Under the pieces are notes generated by a model. The model did not search any database. It saw only the letters and a program-made list of their open reading frames with translations, and had not been told where the DNA came from. This document shows positions 7,275-16,164 of a DNA stretch of 39,641 nt, piece by piece. How positions within the stretch are numbered: position 1 is the first letter of the stretch; every line of letters starts with the position of its first letter. Both the position numbers and the translations under genes were made by a program. The stretch comes from CALWOS01 sp963595735 (GTDB taxonomy: Bacteria > Bacillota > Clostridia > Oscillospirales > Oscillospiraceae): the NCBI GenBank assembly GCA_963595735.1, contig CAVBJJ010000016.1:1-39641 (forward strand). Reading direction: 5' to 3'.

Positions 7275-8195
7275 ATGAAACTTTCCACCGTTATTCGCCA
7301 GATCCAGAAAGAAATGCCGGAGCTGGAGCTGTTACAAAACGAGCCGCTGTCCCGGCACTGCTCCTTCCGCATCGGCGGGCCGGCCGCGGCGCTGGCGTTG
7401 CCCAAGGGACAGGAGGAGCTGGAATATCTCTGTCAGCTGCTGGCCTCCTTTGCTGTGGAGCCGCTGCTGATCGGCAAGGGCACCAATCTTCTGATCTCGG
7501 ACGCGCCGCTGGATCTGTTCGTCATCAAGCTGGGGGAGGGGCTGAGCCAGATCACCCGGCTGGATGACACCGGCCTGTATGCGGAGGCGGGCGTGACGCT
7601 GGCAAAGCTGGCCACGACCGCGGCGGAGTGGGGGCTGAGCGGGCTGGAGTTTGCCCACGGTATTCCCGGCACTCTGGGCGGCGCGGTGGCCATGAATGCC
7701 GGCGCTTACGGCGGCGAGATGCGGGATGTGGTCACGGCGGTGGATTTTCTGGACAGCGACCAGGAGCGCTTCCGCCTGCCGGCAGAGGAGCTGGGCTTTG
7801 CCTATCGCCGCAGCGTGTTTTCCGACACGGACGCGGTGATTTTGGGCGCGCAGCTGCGGCTGCAGCCCGGCGACCCGGCGGAGATCCGTGCCCGGATGAA
7901 GGAGCTGGCGGAAAAGCGCCGCAGCAGCCAGCCCCTGGAGCTGTCCTCCGCCGGCAGCACCTTTAAGCGCCCGGCCACCGGCTATGCCGCCGCGATGATC
8001 GACCAGTGCGGCCTGAAGGGCTACCGGGTAGGCGACGCCATGGTCAGTGAAAAGCACGCCGGCTTTGTGGTCAATGCCGGAAACGCCAGCTTTTCCGATG
8101 TGCTGGCGGTAATGGAATATGTGCAGGAGCAGGTGCGGCAGGCCACCGGCGTGGAGCTGGAGCCGGAAGTGAAGATCATCCTGCCCGAGTGCTGA
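7275..8195 (+). CDS. murB: UDP-N-acetylenolpyruvoylglucosamine reductase
   Basis: MurB reduces UDP-GlcNAc-enolpyruvate to UDP-MurNAc with NADPH and FAD, the second committed step of peptidoglycan synthesis. In the 306-residue protein the FAD-binding part shows GKGTNLLISD (residues 68-76) and HGIPGTLGGAVAMNAGAYGGE (from about 128). Catalytic candidates are Arg179 (YRRS), Ser228 (SSAGSTFKRP) and Glu298 (LEPEVK). The lack of a Tyr-loop insertion and the length fit the type II MurB of Firmicutes. GGAGG lies before the ATG, and rapZ starts 17 bases after the stop. Confidence 0.95.
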   Translation: MKLSTVIRQIQKEMPELELLQNEPLSRHCSFRIGGPAAALALPKGQEELEYLCQLLASFAVEPLLIGKGTNLLISDAPLDLFVIKLGEGLSQITRLDDTGLYAEAGVTLAKLATTAAEWGLSGLEFAHGIPGTLGGAVAMNAGAYGGEMRDVVTAVDFLDSDQERFRLPAEELGFAYRRSVFSDTDAVILGAQLRLQPGDPAEIRARMKELAEKRRSSQPLELSSAGSTFKRPATGYAAAMIDQCGLKGYRVGDAMVSEKHAGFVVNAGNASFSDVLAVMEYVQEQVRQATGVELEPEVKIILPEC

Positions 8196-8212
8196 GAAAA
8201 GGAAACAGAGCT

Positions 8213-9076
8213 ATGGAATTTTTAATCATCTCCGGAATGTCCGGCGCGGGCAAGAGCCGCGCGGCGGATCTGCTGGAGGATCTTGGATTTTACTGTGTGG
8301 ACAATATGCCGGTGGCGCTGCTGCCCAAGTTTGCGGAGCTGTGCATGGCCACCCGGGGGCGCTACGAGCGCGTGGCGCTGGTGACGGATATCCGGGAGCG
8401 GGACGGCTTTGACGAGCTGTTCCGGGTGCTGGATGAGCTGTGGGCGATGGAGTGCAGCTACCAGATCCTGTTCATGGAGGCCGACCTGCCCACGCTGGTC
8501 AAGCGCTTCAAGGAGACCCGGCGCAAGCATCCCCTGCTGGAGAAAACCGGCTCCATCGAAAAGGCCATTGAGCAGGAGCGGATCACCCTTGCGCCGATCC
8601 GGGAGCGGGCGGACTATGTGATCAACACCTCGCCCCTGACCCTGGGACAGCTGCAAAAGGAGCTGTACCGGCTGTTTTTCAGCCCGGACGCCCGCCGTCC
8701 CATGCAGGTAAATGTGATGGCCTTTGGCTTCAAATACGGGCTGCCCATCGAGGCGGACCTGGTCTTTGATGTACGCTTTTTGCCCAACCCCTATTATGTG
8801 CAGGAGCTGCGGGACAAGACCGGGTTGGTGCCGGAGGTGCGGGACTTTATCTTCCGCCACCGGGATACTCAGGAGTTTTTGCGCTATCTGACCGGGCTGG
8901 TGGGCTTTCTGCTGCCCCGCTATGTGGACGAGGGCAAGCACAGCCTGACTATCGCCGTGGGCTGCACCGGCGGCAAGCATCGCTCGGTGGCCATTGCCAA
9001 CGCCCTTGCGGAGTTTGCCGAGAGCGAGGGCTATGCCTCCCGCCTGGTCACACGGGATATGGAAAAGGGTGCATGA
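8213..9076 (+). CDS. rapZ: RapZ/YvcJ-family nucleotide-binding protein
   Basis: The 287-residue protein begins with a P-loop (GMSGAGKS, residues 8-15) and ends with the conserved C-terminal domain containing GCTGGKHRSV, which binds small RNA or UDP-GlcNAc in characterised members. In E. coli RapZ controls glucosamine-6-phosphate synthase through a small RNA; in Bacillus YvcJ hydrolyses GTP and its role is less clear. The start at 8213 was chosen because the family begins with MEFLIISGMSG; an in-frame start at 8189 would overlap murB. It sits between murB and yvcK, as in most Firmicutes. Confidence 0.93.
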   Translation: MEFLIISGMSGAGKSRAADLLEDLGFYCVDNMPVALLPKFAELCMATRGRYERVALVTDIRERDGFDELFRVLDELWAMECSYQILFMEADLPTLVKRFKETRRKHPLLEKTGSIEKAIEQERITLAPIRERADYVINTSPLTLGQLQKELYRLFFSPDARRPMQVNVMAFGFKYGLPIEADLVFDVRFLPNPYYVQELRDKTGLVPEVRDFIFRHRDTQEFLRYLTGLVGFLLPRYVDEGKHSLTIAVGCTGGKHRSVAIANALAEFAESEGYASRLVTRDMEKGA

Positions 9077-9080
9077 GGAT

Positions 9081-10115
9081 ATGGCGATACCAAGCCAAGC
9101 ATGGCGCGGACAGCCGCGCATTGTGGTCATTGGCGGCGGCTCCGGGCTGAATACCCTGCTGCGGGGGCTAAAGCGTTATACCTCGGACTTGACGGCCATC
9201 GTCACCATGTCCGATGACGGCGGCGGCTCCGGCGTGCTGCGGGATGAACTGGGAATGCCCCCGCCGGGGGACATCCGCAACTGTTTGCAGGCGCTGGCCA
9301 ACACGGAGCAGACCATGGCCGACCTGCTGGCCTATCGCTTCCCGGAGGGGCGGCTGAAGGGGCAGTGCTTCGGCAATCTGTTTCTGGCGGCGCTGTACGG
9401 GATGTGCGACAGCTTTGACCAGGCCGTTGCCAAAATGAGCGAGGTGCTGGCCATCACCGGCCGGGTACTGCCGGTGACAACGGAGAATGTGCGCCTGGTG
9501 GCGGAATTCGACGACGGCTGCGCCGTCCGGGGCGAGACCTGCATTACGGATTATAAAAAAGGAAAGGACTGCCACATCCGCCGGATGCGCATGGAGCCTG
9601 CCGCCCCCTCGGCGCTGCCGGAAAGTCTGGCGGCTATCCAGCGGGCGGATATGATCATTCTGGGACCCGGCAGTCTGTACACCAGCATTATCCCCAACCT
9701 GCTGGTGGAGGGTGTTTCAGAGGCCGTGGCGCAGTCCCAGGCGCTGCGGGTCTATATCCTCAATGTGATGACCCAGGACGGGGAAACGGAGGGCTATACG
9801 GCCTCCGACCATGTGCGGGCGCTGCAGTGTCACGGCGTGGGCAGACTGTTTGACTACTGCCTTGCCAACAGCACGCCAGTGCCGGAGGAGATCTGCCTCC
9901 GCTACCGGCAGGAGGGCGCAAGCCCCACCGTGCTGGACACCCGGGAGGTGGAGCGGTTGGGCGTGCGGATGCTCACGGCGCCGGTGGCGGATTTCCGCGA
10001 CGGCCGGGTGCGCCATGACCCGGAGCGGCTGGCCAGAGAGCTGCTGCAGCTGTTCTGGAATGTGTCGCCCACGAAAATTTATGGGATGATCGCGCCGCCG
10101 CAGGCGGACGCCTGA
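9081..10115 (+). CDS. yvcK: YvcK/CofD-like gluconeogenesis factor
   Basis: The 344-residue protein belongs to the YvcK family, a UDP-GlcNAc-binding regulator needed for growth on gluconeogenic carbon and for correct wall synthesis in Bacillus. The N-terminal Rossmann-like motif VVIGGGSGLNTLLRGL (residues about 14-29) is followed by MSDDGGGSGVLR, and later by LGPGSLYTSIIPNLL. All are family hallmarks. The ATG at 9081 gives the usual length, but its Shine-Dalgarno is poor. An in-frame GTG at 9069 overlapping rapZ is an alternative, so translation is probably coupled to rapZ. whiA follows after 10 bases. Confidence 0.93.
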   Translation: MAIPSQAWRGQPRIVVIGGGSGLNTLLRGLKRYTSDLTAIVTMSDDGGGSGVLRDELGMPPPGDIRNCLQALANTEQTMADLLAYRFPEGRLKGQCFGNLFLAALYGMCDSFDQAVAKMSEVLAITGRVLPVTTENVRLVAEFDDGCAVRGETCITDYKKGKDCHIRRMRMEPAAPSALPESLAAIQRADMIILGPGSLYTSIIPNLLVEGVSEAVAQSQALRVYILNVMTQDGETEGYTASDHVRALQCHGVGRLFDYCLANSTPVPEEICLRYRQEGASPTVLDTREVERLGVRMLTAPVADFRDGRVRHDPERLARELLQLFWNVSPTKIYGMIAPPQADA

Positions 10116-10125
10116 GGTGTTGCTT

Positions 10126-11043
10126 ATGTCTTTTTCCTATGAGGTAAAAACGGAAATGTGCCGGGTTCCCCTGCGGCGGGATTGCTGCGCGGTGGCGGAG
10201 GCCTATGGCGTGCTGCTGTATGCCAACACCTTTACCGGGCAGGAGATCCGCATCGTGACGGGCAATCAGGCGCTGACCGAGCGGCTGCCCCGCCTGTTCC
10301 GCCGGAGCTTTGATCTGGAGTTTGACCACATCAGCGGCCCGGGGAAAACCGGAAAGCTGAGCTTTATTCTGGACGCGCCGGAAAAGATCGCCGCAGTCTG
10401 GGCGAAGTATGGCTATGACCCGGGCAGCACCGTCTCCCACCATGTCAATCTGGGCGTGCTGGAGGAGGACTGCTGCCGGGCGGCCTTTGTCCGGGGGGCG
10501 TTTTTGGCCGGGGGCAGCGTGACCAGCCCGGACAAGAACTACCATCTGGAACTGGTTACCGACCACCGGAGCGTCAGCCGGGAGACCTATTCCATTTTGC
10601 TGGAAATGGGCTTTTCGCCCAAGGAGACCACCCGCGCGGGAAATTATGTGGTCTATTTCAAGCAGTCCGAGGCCATCGAGGATCTGCTCACCACCCTGGG
10701 CGCCTCCCTTTCCGCCATGGAGATCATGGCTGCCAAAACAGAAAAGGATATGCGCAATACCATCAACCGCCGGGTCAACTGCGACAACGCCAACGCGGAC
10801 AAGATTGTCGCCGCGGCCATGGAGCAGCTGGAGGCCATCCGGCGGCTGGAGCAGACTCTGGGGCTGGAAAACCTGCCCCAGAAATTGCAGGAAACGGCGC
10901 TGCTGCGCATCGCCAACCCCGCCGCCAGTCTGGCGGATCTGGCGAGCCTGTCTGACCCGCCGGTGTCCAAAAGCTGCCTGAGCCACCGCCTGCGCAAGCT
11001 GATGCAGCTGTGCGCCCAGGGCGCAGCGCAGACCGAGGGCTGA
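10126..11043 (+). CDS. whiA: WhiA sporulation/cell-division regulator
   Basis: WhiA is a DNA-binding regulator known in Streptomyces for sporulation septation and in Bacillus for cell division. The 305-residue product opens with SFSYEVKTEMCRV and contains the degenerate LAGLIDADG fold (RGAFLAGGSVTSPDKNYHLELV at about residues 126-147) and a C-terminal helix-turn-helix (LADLASLSDPPVSKSCLSHRL). The start at 10126 is used because a start 9 bases upstream only adds MLL before the conserved MSFSYE. It is the last of the five conserved operon genes; an SLH protein follows without a visible terminator. Confidence 0.94.
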   Translation: MSFSYEVKTEMCRVPLRRDCCAVAEAYGVLLYANTFTGQEIRIVTGNQALTERLPRLFRRSFDLEFDHISGPGKTGKLSFILDAPEKIAAVWAKYGYDPGSTVSHHVNLGVLEEDCCRAAFVRGAFLAGGSVTSPDKNYHLELVTDHRSVSRETYSILLEMGFSPKETTRAGNYVVYFKQSEAIEDLLTTLGASLSAMEIMAAKTEKDMRNTINRRVNCDNANADKIVAAAMEQLEAIRRLEQTLGLENLPQKLQETALLRIANPAASLADLASLSDPPVSKSCLSHRLRKLMQLCAQGAAQTEG

Positions 11044-11095
11044 GAAAACGGGGAAAACAGGGGAAATGAGAAAAAGAATGTATGGGGGAGATCGG

Positions 11096-12385
11096 TTGAA
11101 ACGGAAAAAGAACGGAAAAAAGTGGGGGCTGCCCGGACTGGCAGCGGTGCTGCTGGTGCTGATGGGCTGTGTTTCCGGCGCAGCGCCCACGGCGGAAGCC
11201 CAGGAAGTCCCCGCGCCCCAGGCGGCGCGTTTTGCGGATGTGACGGACAATGCCTGGTATGCCACATCGGTGTATCAGGCGGCCAAAAGCGGCCTGATGG
11301 TGGGCGTGGACGGAACGCACTTTGCCCCGGATGACACCATGACCGCGGCGCAGGCCGTGACCATGGCGGCGCGGCTGCACCGGCAGAAGCTGGGGGACGG
11401 AAAGAACTTTTCCGATTCTCGCCCCTGGTACCAGAGCTATGTGGACTATGCCCGGAAAAGCGGTCTGCTGACGGGAATATCCATTTCCAACTATGACCAG
11501 CCCATCCGCCGGAGCCAGGTGGCGGCGCTGTTTGCCCGGAGCCTGCCGAAAAAAGAGCTGTCGGAGCAAAACCGGGTCACCTGTCTGCCGGATGTGGACG
11601 CCGGGCATCCCTATGCGCCGGAAATTTTCTCCCTTTACCGGGCGGGCGTACTCACCGGAAACGACAGCAAGGGTACCTTTGCCCCGGACGACCTGTTCAC
11701 CCGCGCCCAGGCTGCGGCCATCGCCGTGCGGCTCCAGAACCCCGGCTGGCGCAAGCAGTTCCAGCTGAACATTGTGGACAGCATCAGCCGGGAACAGCGG
11801 CGGGAGATACAGGAGACAATAAGCCAATTTAACGATGCACATACCAGACAGTTTGACCGGGAGACGGCGAGCAACGGGGATTTGATCTGGTTTGGTTTTA
11901 CCTATGCTATCTATGAAGATCTGGTTACCCGTGTGCCAACAACCGATTTGTACTATACGCATGATATTTTGGTTGATCCCGCAGTGGTGGACTATGCCGT
12001 ACAGCGCTATATCGGCGAGAAAACAGTGGTCAGAGAAACGACACAGACGAGTGATGGAATCTACACTATAAACTATCAGGATGGATTTTATCGTATAGGA
12101 GAAGGACAGGGCGCAGAACTAGTGGCGATCATCTTGGAATTGTATGATTTGGGAAATGGTCGCTACCGGGTGCTCTGTACGGATTATGCATATGTAGACC
12201 GGCAGCCCAACTATGGCCTGACTTTTGCGGAAGCGGAGGCAATGTGGCATGAATATGGCTGCGGAGGGATGGGCGTTGCTTCAGAGTCTATCGTAGAAAA
12301 AGCGGAATATCAGGGGCGGGAAGTCTACCATATGGTAAATTGGCGCGATTTGCCGCATGATGGAGAAGTGGGCTATCCCTCATAA
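11096..12385 (+). CDS. SLH-repeat lipoprotein with an unknown C-terminal domain
   Basis: This is a surface protein. The TTG at 11096 has a good GGGGGAG site 6-7 bases before it and gives a compact lipoprotein signal: a Lys-rich start, a hydrophobic core, and LMGC as a lipobox with Cys25. An ATG at 11066 would add 10 residues. Three SLH repeats follow (roughly FADVTDNAWYATSVY..., FSDSRPWYQSYVDYARKSG..., LPDVDAGHPYAPEIFSLYRAG...), each with the alternating W/Y and G(V/T) pattern; SLH modules bind pyruvylated wall polymers. The last 190 or so residues, from about base 11800, match nothing I know and are clearly more AT-rich than the rest. It follows whiA by 52 bases and ends at a hairpin. Confidence 0.8.
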   Translation: MKRKKNGKKWGLPGLAAVLLVLMGCVSGAAPTAEAQEVPAPQAARFADVTDNAWYATSVYQAAKSGLMVGVDGTHFAPDDTMTAAQAVTMAARLHRQKLGDGKNFSDSRPWYQSYVDYARKSGLLTGISISNYDQPIRRSQVAALFARSLPKKELSEQNRVTCLPDVDAGHPYAPEIFSLYRAGVLTGNDSKGTFAPDDLFTRAQAAAIAVRLQNPGWRKQFQLNIVDSISREQRREIQETISQFNDAHTRQFDRETASNGDLIWFGFTYAIYEDLVTRVPTTDLYYTHDILVDPAVVDYAVQRYIGEKTVVRETTQTSDGIYTINYQDGFYRIGEGQGAELVAIILELYDLGNGRYRVLCTDYAYVDRQPNYGLTFAEAEAMWHEYGCGGMGVASESIVEKAEYQGREVYHMVNWRDLPHDGEVGYPS

Positions 12386-12419
12386 GAAAAACGGAAAGTA
12401 TCAAGTCAAGCGAAACCAA

Positions 12420-12445
12420 GGAAAGCCCCGCATCCGGGGCTTTCC
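12420..12445 (+). terminator. Hairpin between the SLH lipoprotein and dnaE
   Basis: A perfect 10-bp stem (12420-12429 with 12436-12445) has a 6-base loop. It lacks a clear T-run, so it may be a terminator or an attenuator ahead of dnaE. Confidence 0.55.
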
Positions 12446-12487
12446 CGCGCCGCGTCTGCGGCAAAAAACAAAAAAGGAGGCACTGCC

Positions 12488-15400
12488 GTGTCCTTTGCGC
12501 ATCTTCATGTACATACGGAATACAGTCTGCTGGACGGCGCTTGCCGGATCGACGCCATGGCGGAGCGGCTCAAGGCGTTGGGGCAGGATGCCATTGCCAT
12601 TACCGACCACGGCGTGATGTACGGCGTGGTCGCTTTTTACAAAGCCATGCAGAAAGCCGGGATCAAGCCCATCATCGGCTGCGAGGTCTATGTCGCCCCC
12701 GGCGACCGCCGGAACCGTGCCAGCGAGCGGGAGAGCGCCTATACCCATCTGGTGCTGCTGTGCAAAAATGCGCAGGGCTACCGGAACCTCTGCTATCTGG
12801 TCAGCCGGGGCTTTCTGGATGGCTTTTATATCAAGCCCCGCATCGACTGGGAGCTGCTGGCGCAGCACAGCGAGGGGCTGGTCTGCCTGTCCGGCTGTCT
12901 GGCCGGGGCGATCCCCCAGCTGCTGCTGGCCGGGGACTATGCCGCCGCCCGGGAAAAGGCGCTGGAGCTGCGGGATATGTTCGCCCCCGGGGATTTTTAT
13001 TTGGAGATCCAGCACCACGGCATTCCGGAGGAACTGGCCGTGGCGGAGCAGCTGCGCCGCCTGAGTGCGGATACGGGCATCCCCCTGGTGCTGACCAACG
13101 ACGCCCATTATCTGGAAAAAAAAGACGCCCACAACCAGGATGTGCTCTTGTGTATCCAGACAGGCAGAACCGTGGACGAGCCGGGGCGGATGCGCTTTCA
13201 GGGGGAGGAATTTTACCTGAAAAGCGAGGCGGAAATGGCGGAGCTGTTTCCCGACCTGCCGGAGGCGCTGGCCGTGACGGCGGAGATCGCGGAAAAATGC
13301 AGCTTTGATTTTGAATTCGGCCACTATCATCTGCCCCGCTTCCAGCTGCCGGAGGGGGAAACGGACAGCGCTTCCTACCTGCACAAGCTGTGTCTGGAGG
13401 GTTTCCGCCAGCGCTATGGCGCGGGAACGCCGGAGCAGCGGCAGCAGCTGGAGTTCGAGTTGGGGACGATCGCCAGCATGGGCTTTGTGGATTATTTCCT
13501 CATCGTCTCGGACTTTATCGCCTTTGCCAAAAGCCGGGGCATTCCGGTGGGGCCGGGGCGCGGCTCCGCGGCGGGCAGTCTGGTCAGCTACTGCCTGCGC
13601 ATTACGGATGTGGACCCGGCCAAGTACAGCCTGTATTTTGAGCGCTTTCTCAACCCGGAGCGGGTGAGTATGCCGGATATCGACATCGACTTCTGCGTCA
13701 ACCGCCGGGGCGAGGTCATCGACTATGTCACGGAAAAATACGGCAAGGATCATGTGGCGCAGATCGTCACCTTCGGCACCATGGCCGCCCGGGCGGCCAT
13801 CCGGGATGTGGGACGGGCGCTGAATGTCAGCTATGCGGAAACGGACGCGGTGGCCAAGCAGGTGCCAGCCGCTCTGAACATGACCCTGGACGAGGCGCTG
13901 CGCCTTTCCAAGCCCCTGAAAGAGTTTTACGACACCGACCCGCGCCTGCACCAGCTGATCGACACCGCCCGGGCGCTGGAGGGAATGCCCAGGCACGCCT
14001 CCACCCACGCCGCCGGTGTTGTCATCACGGAGCGCCCCCTGTATGAATATGTCCCCCTGGCGAAAAACGACGAATCCGTGGTCTGCCAGTTCCCTATGAC
14101 CACGCTGGAGGAGCTGGGGCTGCTGAAAATGGATTTTCTGGGGCTGCGCAACCTGACGGTGCTGGAGGACGCGGCGGTGCTGGTGCGCCGCCGGGAGCCG
14201 GACTTCCGGGTGGAGGAGATCCCCGAGGACGACCCCAAGGTGTTTGAAATGCTCTCCGCCGGGCGGACGGTGGGCGTGTTCCAGCTGGAAAGCAGCGGCA
14301 TTACCGGCGTGTGCGTGGGACTGAAGCCCCGGAGCATTGAAGATATCACCGCCGTGATCGCCCTGTACCGCCCCGGCCCCATGGACAGCATTCCCCGCTT
14401 TCTGGAGTGCTCCGCCGACCCCAGCAAGATCACCTACAAGCATCCCGCCCTGGAGCCGATTTTGTGCGTGACCTATGGCTGCATTGTCTATCAGGAGCAG
14501 GTCATTGAAATCTTCCGCCGCCTGGCGGGCTTTTCTCTGGGACAGGCGGACATGATCCGCCGCGCCATGAGCAAGAAAAAGCACGCGGTCATTGATGCGG
14601 AGCGCATCGCCTTTGTCCGGGGCGATCCGGAACGGAACATTCCCGGCGCGGTGGCGCGGGGAATTCCGGCGGCGGTGGCGGAGAGCATTTATGACGAGAT
14701 TCTGGACTTTGCCAACTATGCCTTTAACAAGGCTCACGCGGTCAGCTATGCCATCGTCAGCTACCGCACGGCCTATATGAAAGCCCACTATCCCCGGGAG
14801 TACATGGCGGCGCTGCTGACCAGCGTTCTGGACAGCAGCACCAAGGTGGCCGAGTACATCGCCGAATGCCGGGAGCTGGGGATTCGGCTTCTGCCGCCGG
14901 ATGTAAACGAATCCGATGCGGACTTTACCGTGGCGGGGGAGGATATCCGCTTCGGTCTGGTGGCCATCAAGGGCATCGGCCGGGGCTTTATCCGGTCCCT
15001 GATGCAGGAGCGGGAGGAAAACGGCGCGTTCACCGGCTTCGAGAACTTCTGCCGCCGGATGCACGGCCGGGATCTGAACCGCCGGGCGCTGGAAAGTCTG
15101 ATCCGCGCCGGGGCCTTTGACAGCATGGGCTATACCCGCCGGGCGCTGCTGATGGTGGCGGAAACGGTGCTGGAGGGCATCGCCGCCGAGGGACGGAAAA
15201 ATGTGGAGGGACAGATGGGGCTGTTCGATATGGAGGACAGTCCGGAAAGCCCCAGCAGCGAGCTGGTGCTGCCCCAGGTGGAGGAGTTTTCTCTCCGGGA
15301 GCGGATGGTCATGGAAAAGGAGACCACCGGCCTGTACCTGTCCGGCCACCCCATGGATGAATACGCCGCCCTGGCAAAACGCGCCGGCGCGGTGCCCATC

Positions 15401-15967
15401 GGGGCGATTTTGGCCGACCACAGCGGCGAAAACACCGGAGAGCGCTACCCGGACGGCAGGATCATCGTGGTGGCCGGGGCAATCAGCGCCACCCGCACCC
15501 GGGCGACCCGGAACAACAGTCTGATGGCCTATATCACTCTGGAGGACGCCACCGGCGCCATGGAGCTGCTGGCCTTTCAGCGGGCGCTGGACACCGGCGG
15601 GGCATATCTGAAGGAAAACGCGGTGGTGGTCATCCACGGGCGCATCTCTGTCCGGGATGAAAAGGAGCCGCAGATTTTGGTGGACAGCATTCGCCCCATT
15701 GAGGATGCGGAGCCGGCGCCCCGGGAAACGCCGGAGCAGCGGCAGGAAGCGCCGGTGCAGCAGAAAATTTATGTGAAGCTACCCAATCCGGAGTCCCCCG
15801 CCTTTGCCCGTATCCAGCTGATTTTGCAGATGTTCCCCGGCAAGGATCGGCTGATCGTCTATTTTTCCGACACCGGCAAAAAGCTGGCCGCGGACTGCCT
15901 GGCGCACCGGGCGCTGATCCGGGAGCTGCAGGAAATGCTGGGGCAGGAAAATGTTGTAGTAAAATAA
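12488..15967 (+). CDS. dnaE: DNA polymerase III alpha subunit (DnaE type)
   Basis: This is a replicative DNA polymerase of family C. The 1159-residue protein has an N-terminal PHP domain (HLHVHTEYSLLDGA, residues 4-17), the palm with the catalytic acidic triad region (GPGRGSAAGSLVSY near residues 356-369 and PDIDIDF near 397-403), the tandem helix-hairpin-helix region, and a C-terminal OB fold (VVAGAISATRTRATRN...). It lacks the inserted 3'-5' exonuclease of PolC, so it is the DnaE type, which in Firmicutes works with PolC. The start is GTG at 12488 with AGGAGG upstream. It is transcribed alone between two hairpins. Confidence 0.96.
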   Translation: MSFAHLHVHTEYSLLDGACRIDAMAERLKALGQDAIAITDHGVMYGVVAFYKAMQKAGIKPIIGCEVYVAPGDRRNRASERESAYTHLVLLCKNAQGYRNLCYLVSRGFLDGFYIKPRIDWELLAQHSEGLVCLSGCLAGAIPQLLLAGDYAAAREKALELRDMFAPGDFYLEIQHHGIPEELAVAEQLRRLSADTGIPLVLTNDAHYLEKKDAHNQDVLLCIQTGRTVDEPGRMRFQGEEFYLKSEAEMAELFPDLPEALAVTAEIAEKCSFDFEFGHYHLPRFQLPEGETDSASYLHKLCLEGFRQRYGAGTPEQRQQLEFELGTIASMGFVDYFLIVSDFIAFAKSRGIPVGPGRGSAAGSLVSYCLRITDVDPAKYSLYFERFLNPERVSMPDIDIDFCVNRRGEVIDYVTEKYGKDHVAQIVTFGTMAARAAIRDVGRALNVSYAETDAVAKQVPAALNMTLDEALRLSKPLKEFYDTDPRLHQLIDTARALEGMPRHASTHAAGVVITERPLYEYVPLAKNDESVVCQFPMTTLEELGLLKMDFLGLRNLTVLEDAAVLVRRREPDFRVEEIPEDDPKVFEMLSAGRTVGVFQLESSGITGVCVGLKPRSIEDITAVIALYRPGPMDSIPRFLECSADPSKITYKHPALEPILCVTYGCIVYQEQVIEIFRRLAGFSLGQADMIRRAMSKKKHAVIDAERIAFVRGDPERNIPGAVARGIPAAVAESIYDEILDFANYAFNKAHAVSYAIVSYRTAYMKAHYPREYMAALLTSVLDSSTKVAEYIAECRELGIRLLPPDVNESDADFTVAGEDIRFGLVAIKGIGRGFIRSLMQEREENGAFTGFENFCRRMHGRDLNRRALESLIRAGAFDSMGYTRRALLMVAETVLEGIAAEGRKNVEGQMGLFDMEDSPESPSSELVLPQVEEFSLRERMVMEKETTGLYLSGHPMDEYAALAKRAGAVPIGAILADHSGENTGERYPDGRIIVVAGAISATRTRATRNNSLMAYITLEDATGAMELLAFQRALDTGGAYLKENAVVVIHGRISVRDEKEPQILVDSIRPIEDAEPAPRETPEQRQEAPVQQKIYVKLPNPESPAFARIQLILQMFPGKDRLIVYFSDTGKKLAADCLAHRALIRELQEMLGQENVVVK

Positions 15968-15976
15968 AAGAAAATG

Positions 15977-16032
15977 AAACAGCGTCTCTCTGTCTGGATT
16001 TTAGCAAGGATCCGGGCAGAGGGGCGCTGTTT
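15977..16032 (+). terminator. Terminator after dnaE
   Basis: A long imperfect stem pairs AAACAGCG (15977-15984) with CGCTGTTT (16025-16032) and continues inward through about 8 further pairs including G-T wobbles, ending in TTTT. Confidence 0.7.
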
Positions 16033-16164
16033 TGCTTTACAAAAATTGCACAAGGGTTTTACAAAAGTCTGATAGCGCCGAAATTTGGCAAACGGTATGA
16101 TAAAAGGAGCGAAAATCGCCGCAGCCCATCCCGGCTGTGTCAAATCCGAAAAGAGGGAAAAGGG

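Noticed and set aside
12401..15637. Very long open frame on the minus strand opposite dnaE
   Set aside because: It is the antisense shadow of a high-GC gene; its translation is rich in His, Gln, Arg and Ala and has no recognisable domain, while the plus strand encodes an intact DnaE.
16040..16101. Sigma-A promoter for ppx
   Set aside because: A TATGAT at 16096-16101 has no matching -35 box at a suitable distance, and other pairs are weak; I could not support a specific promoter.
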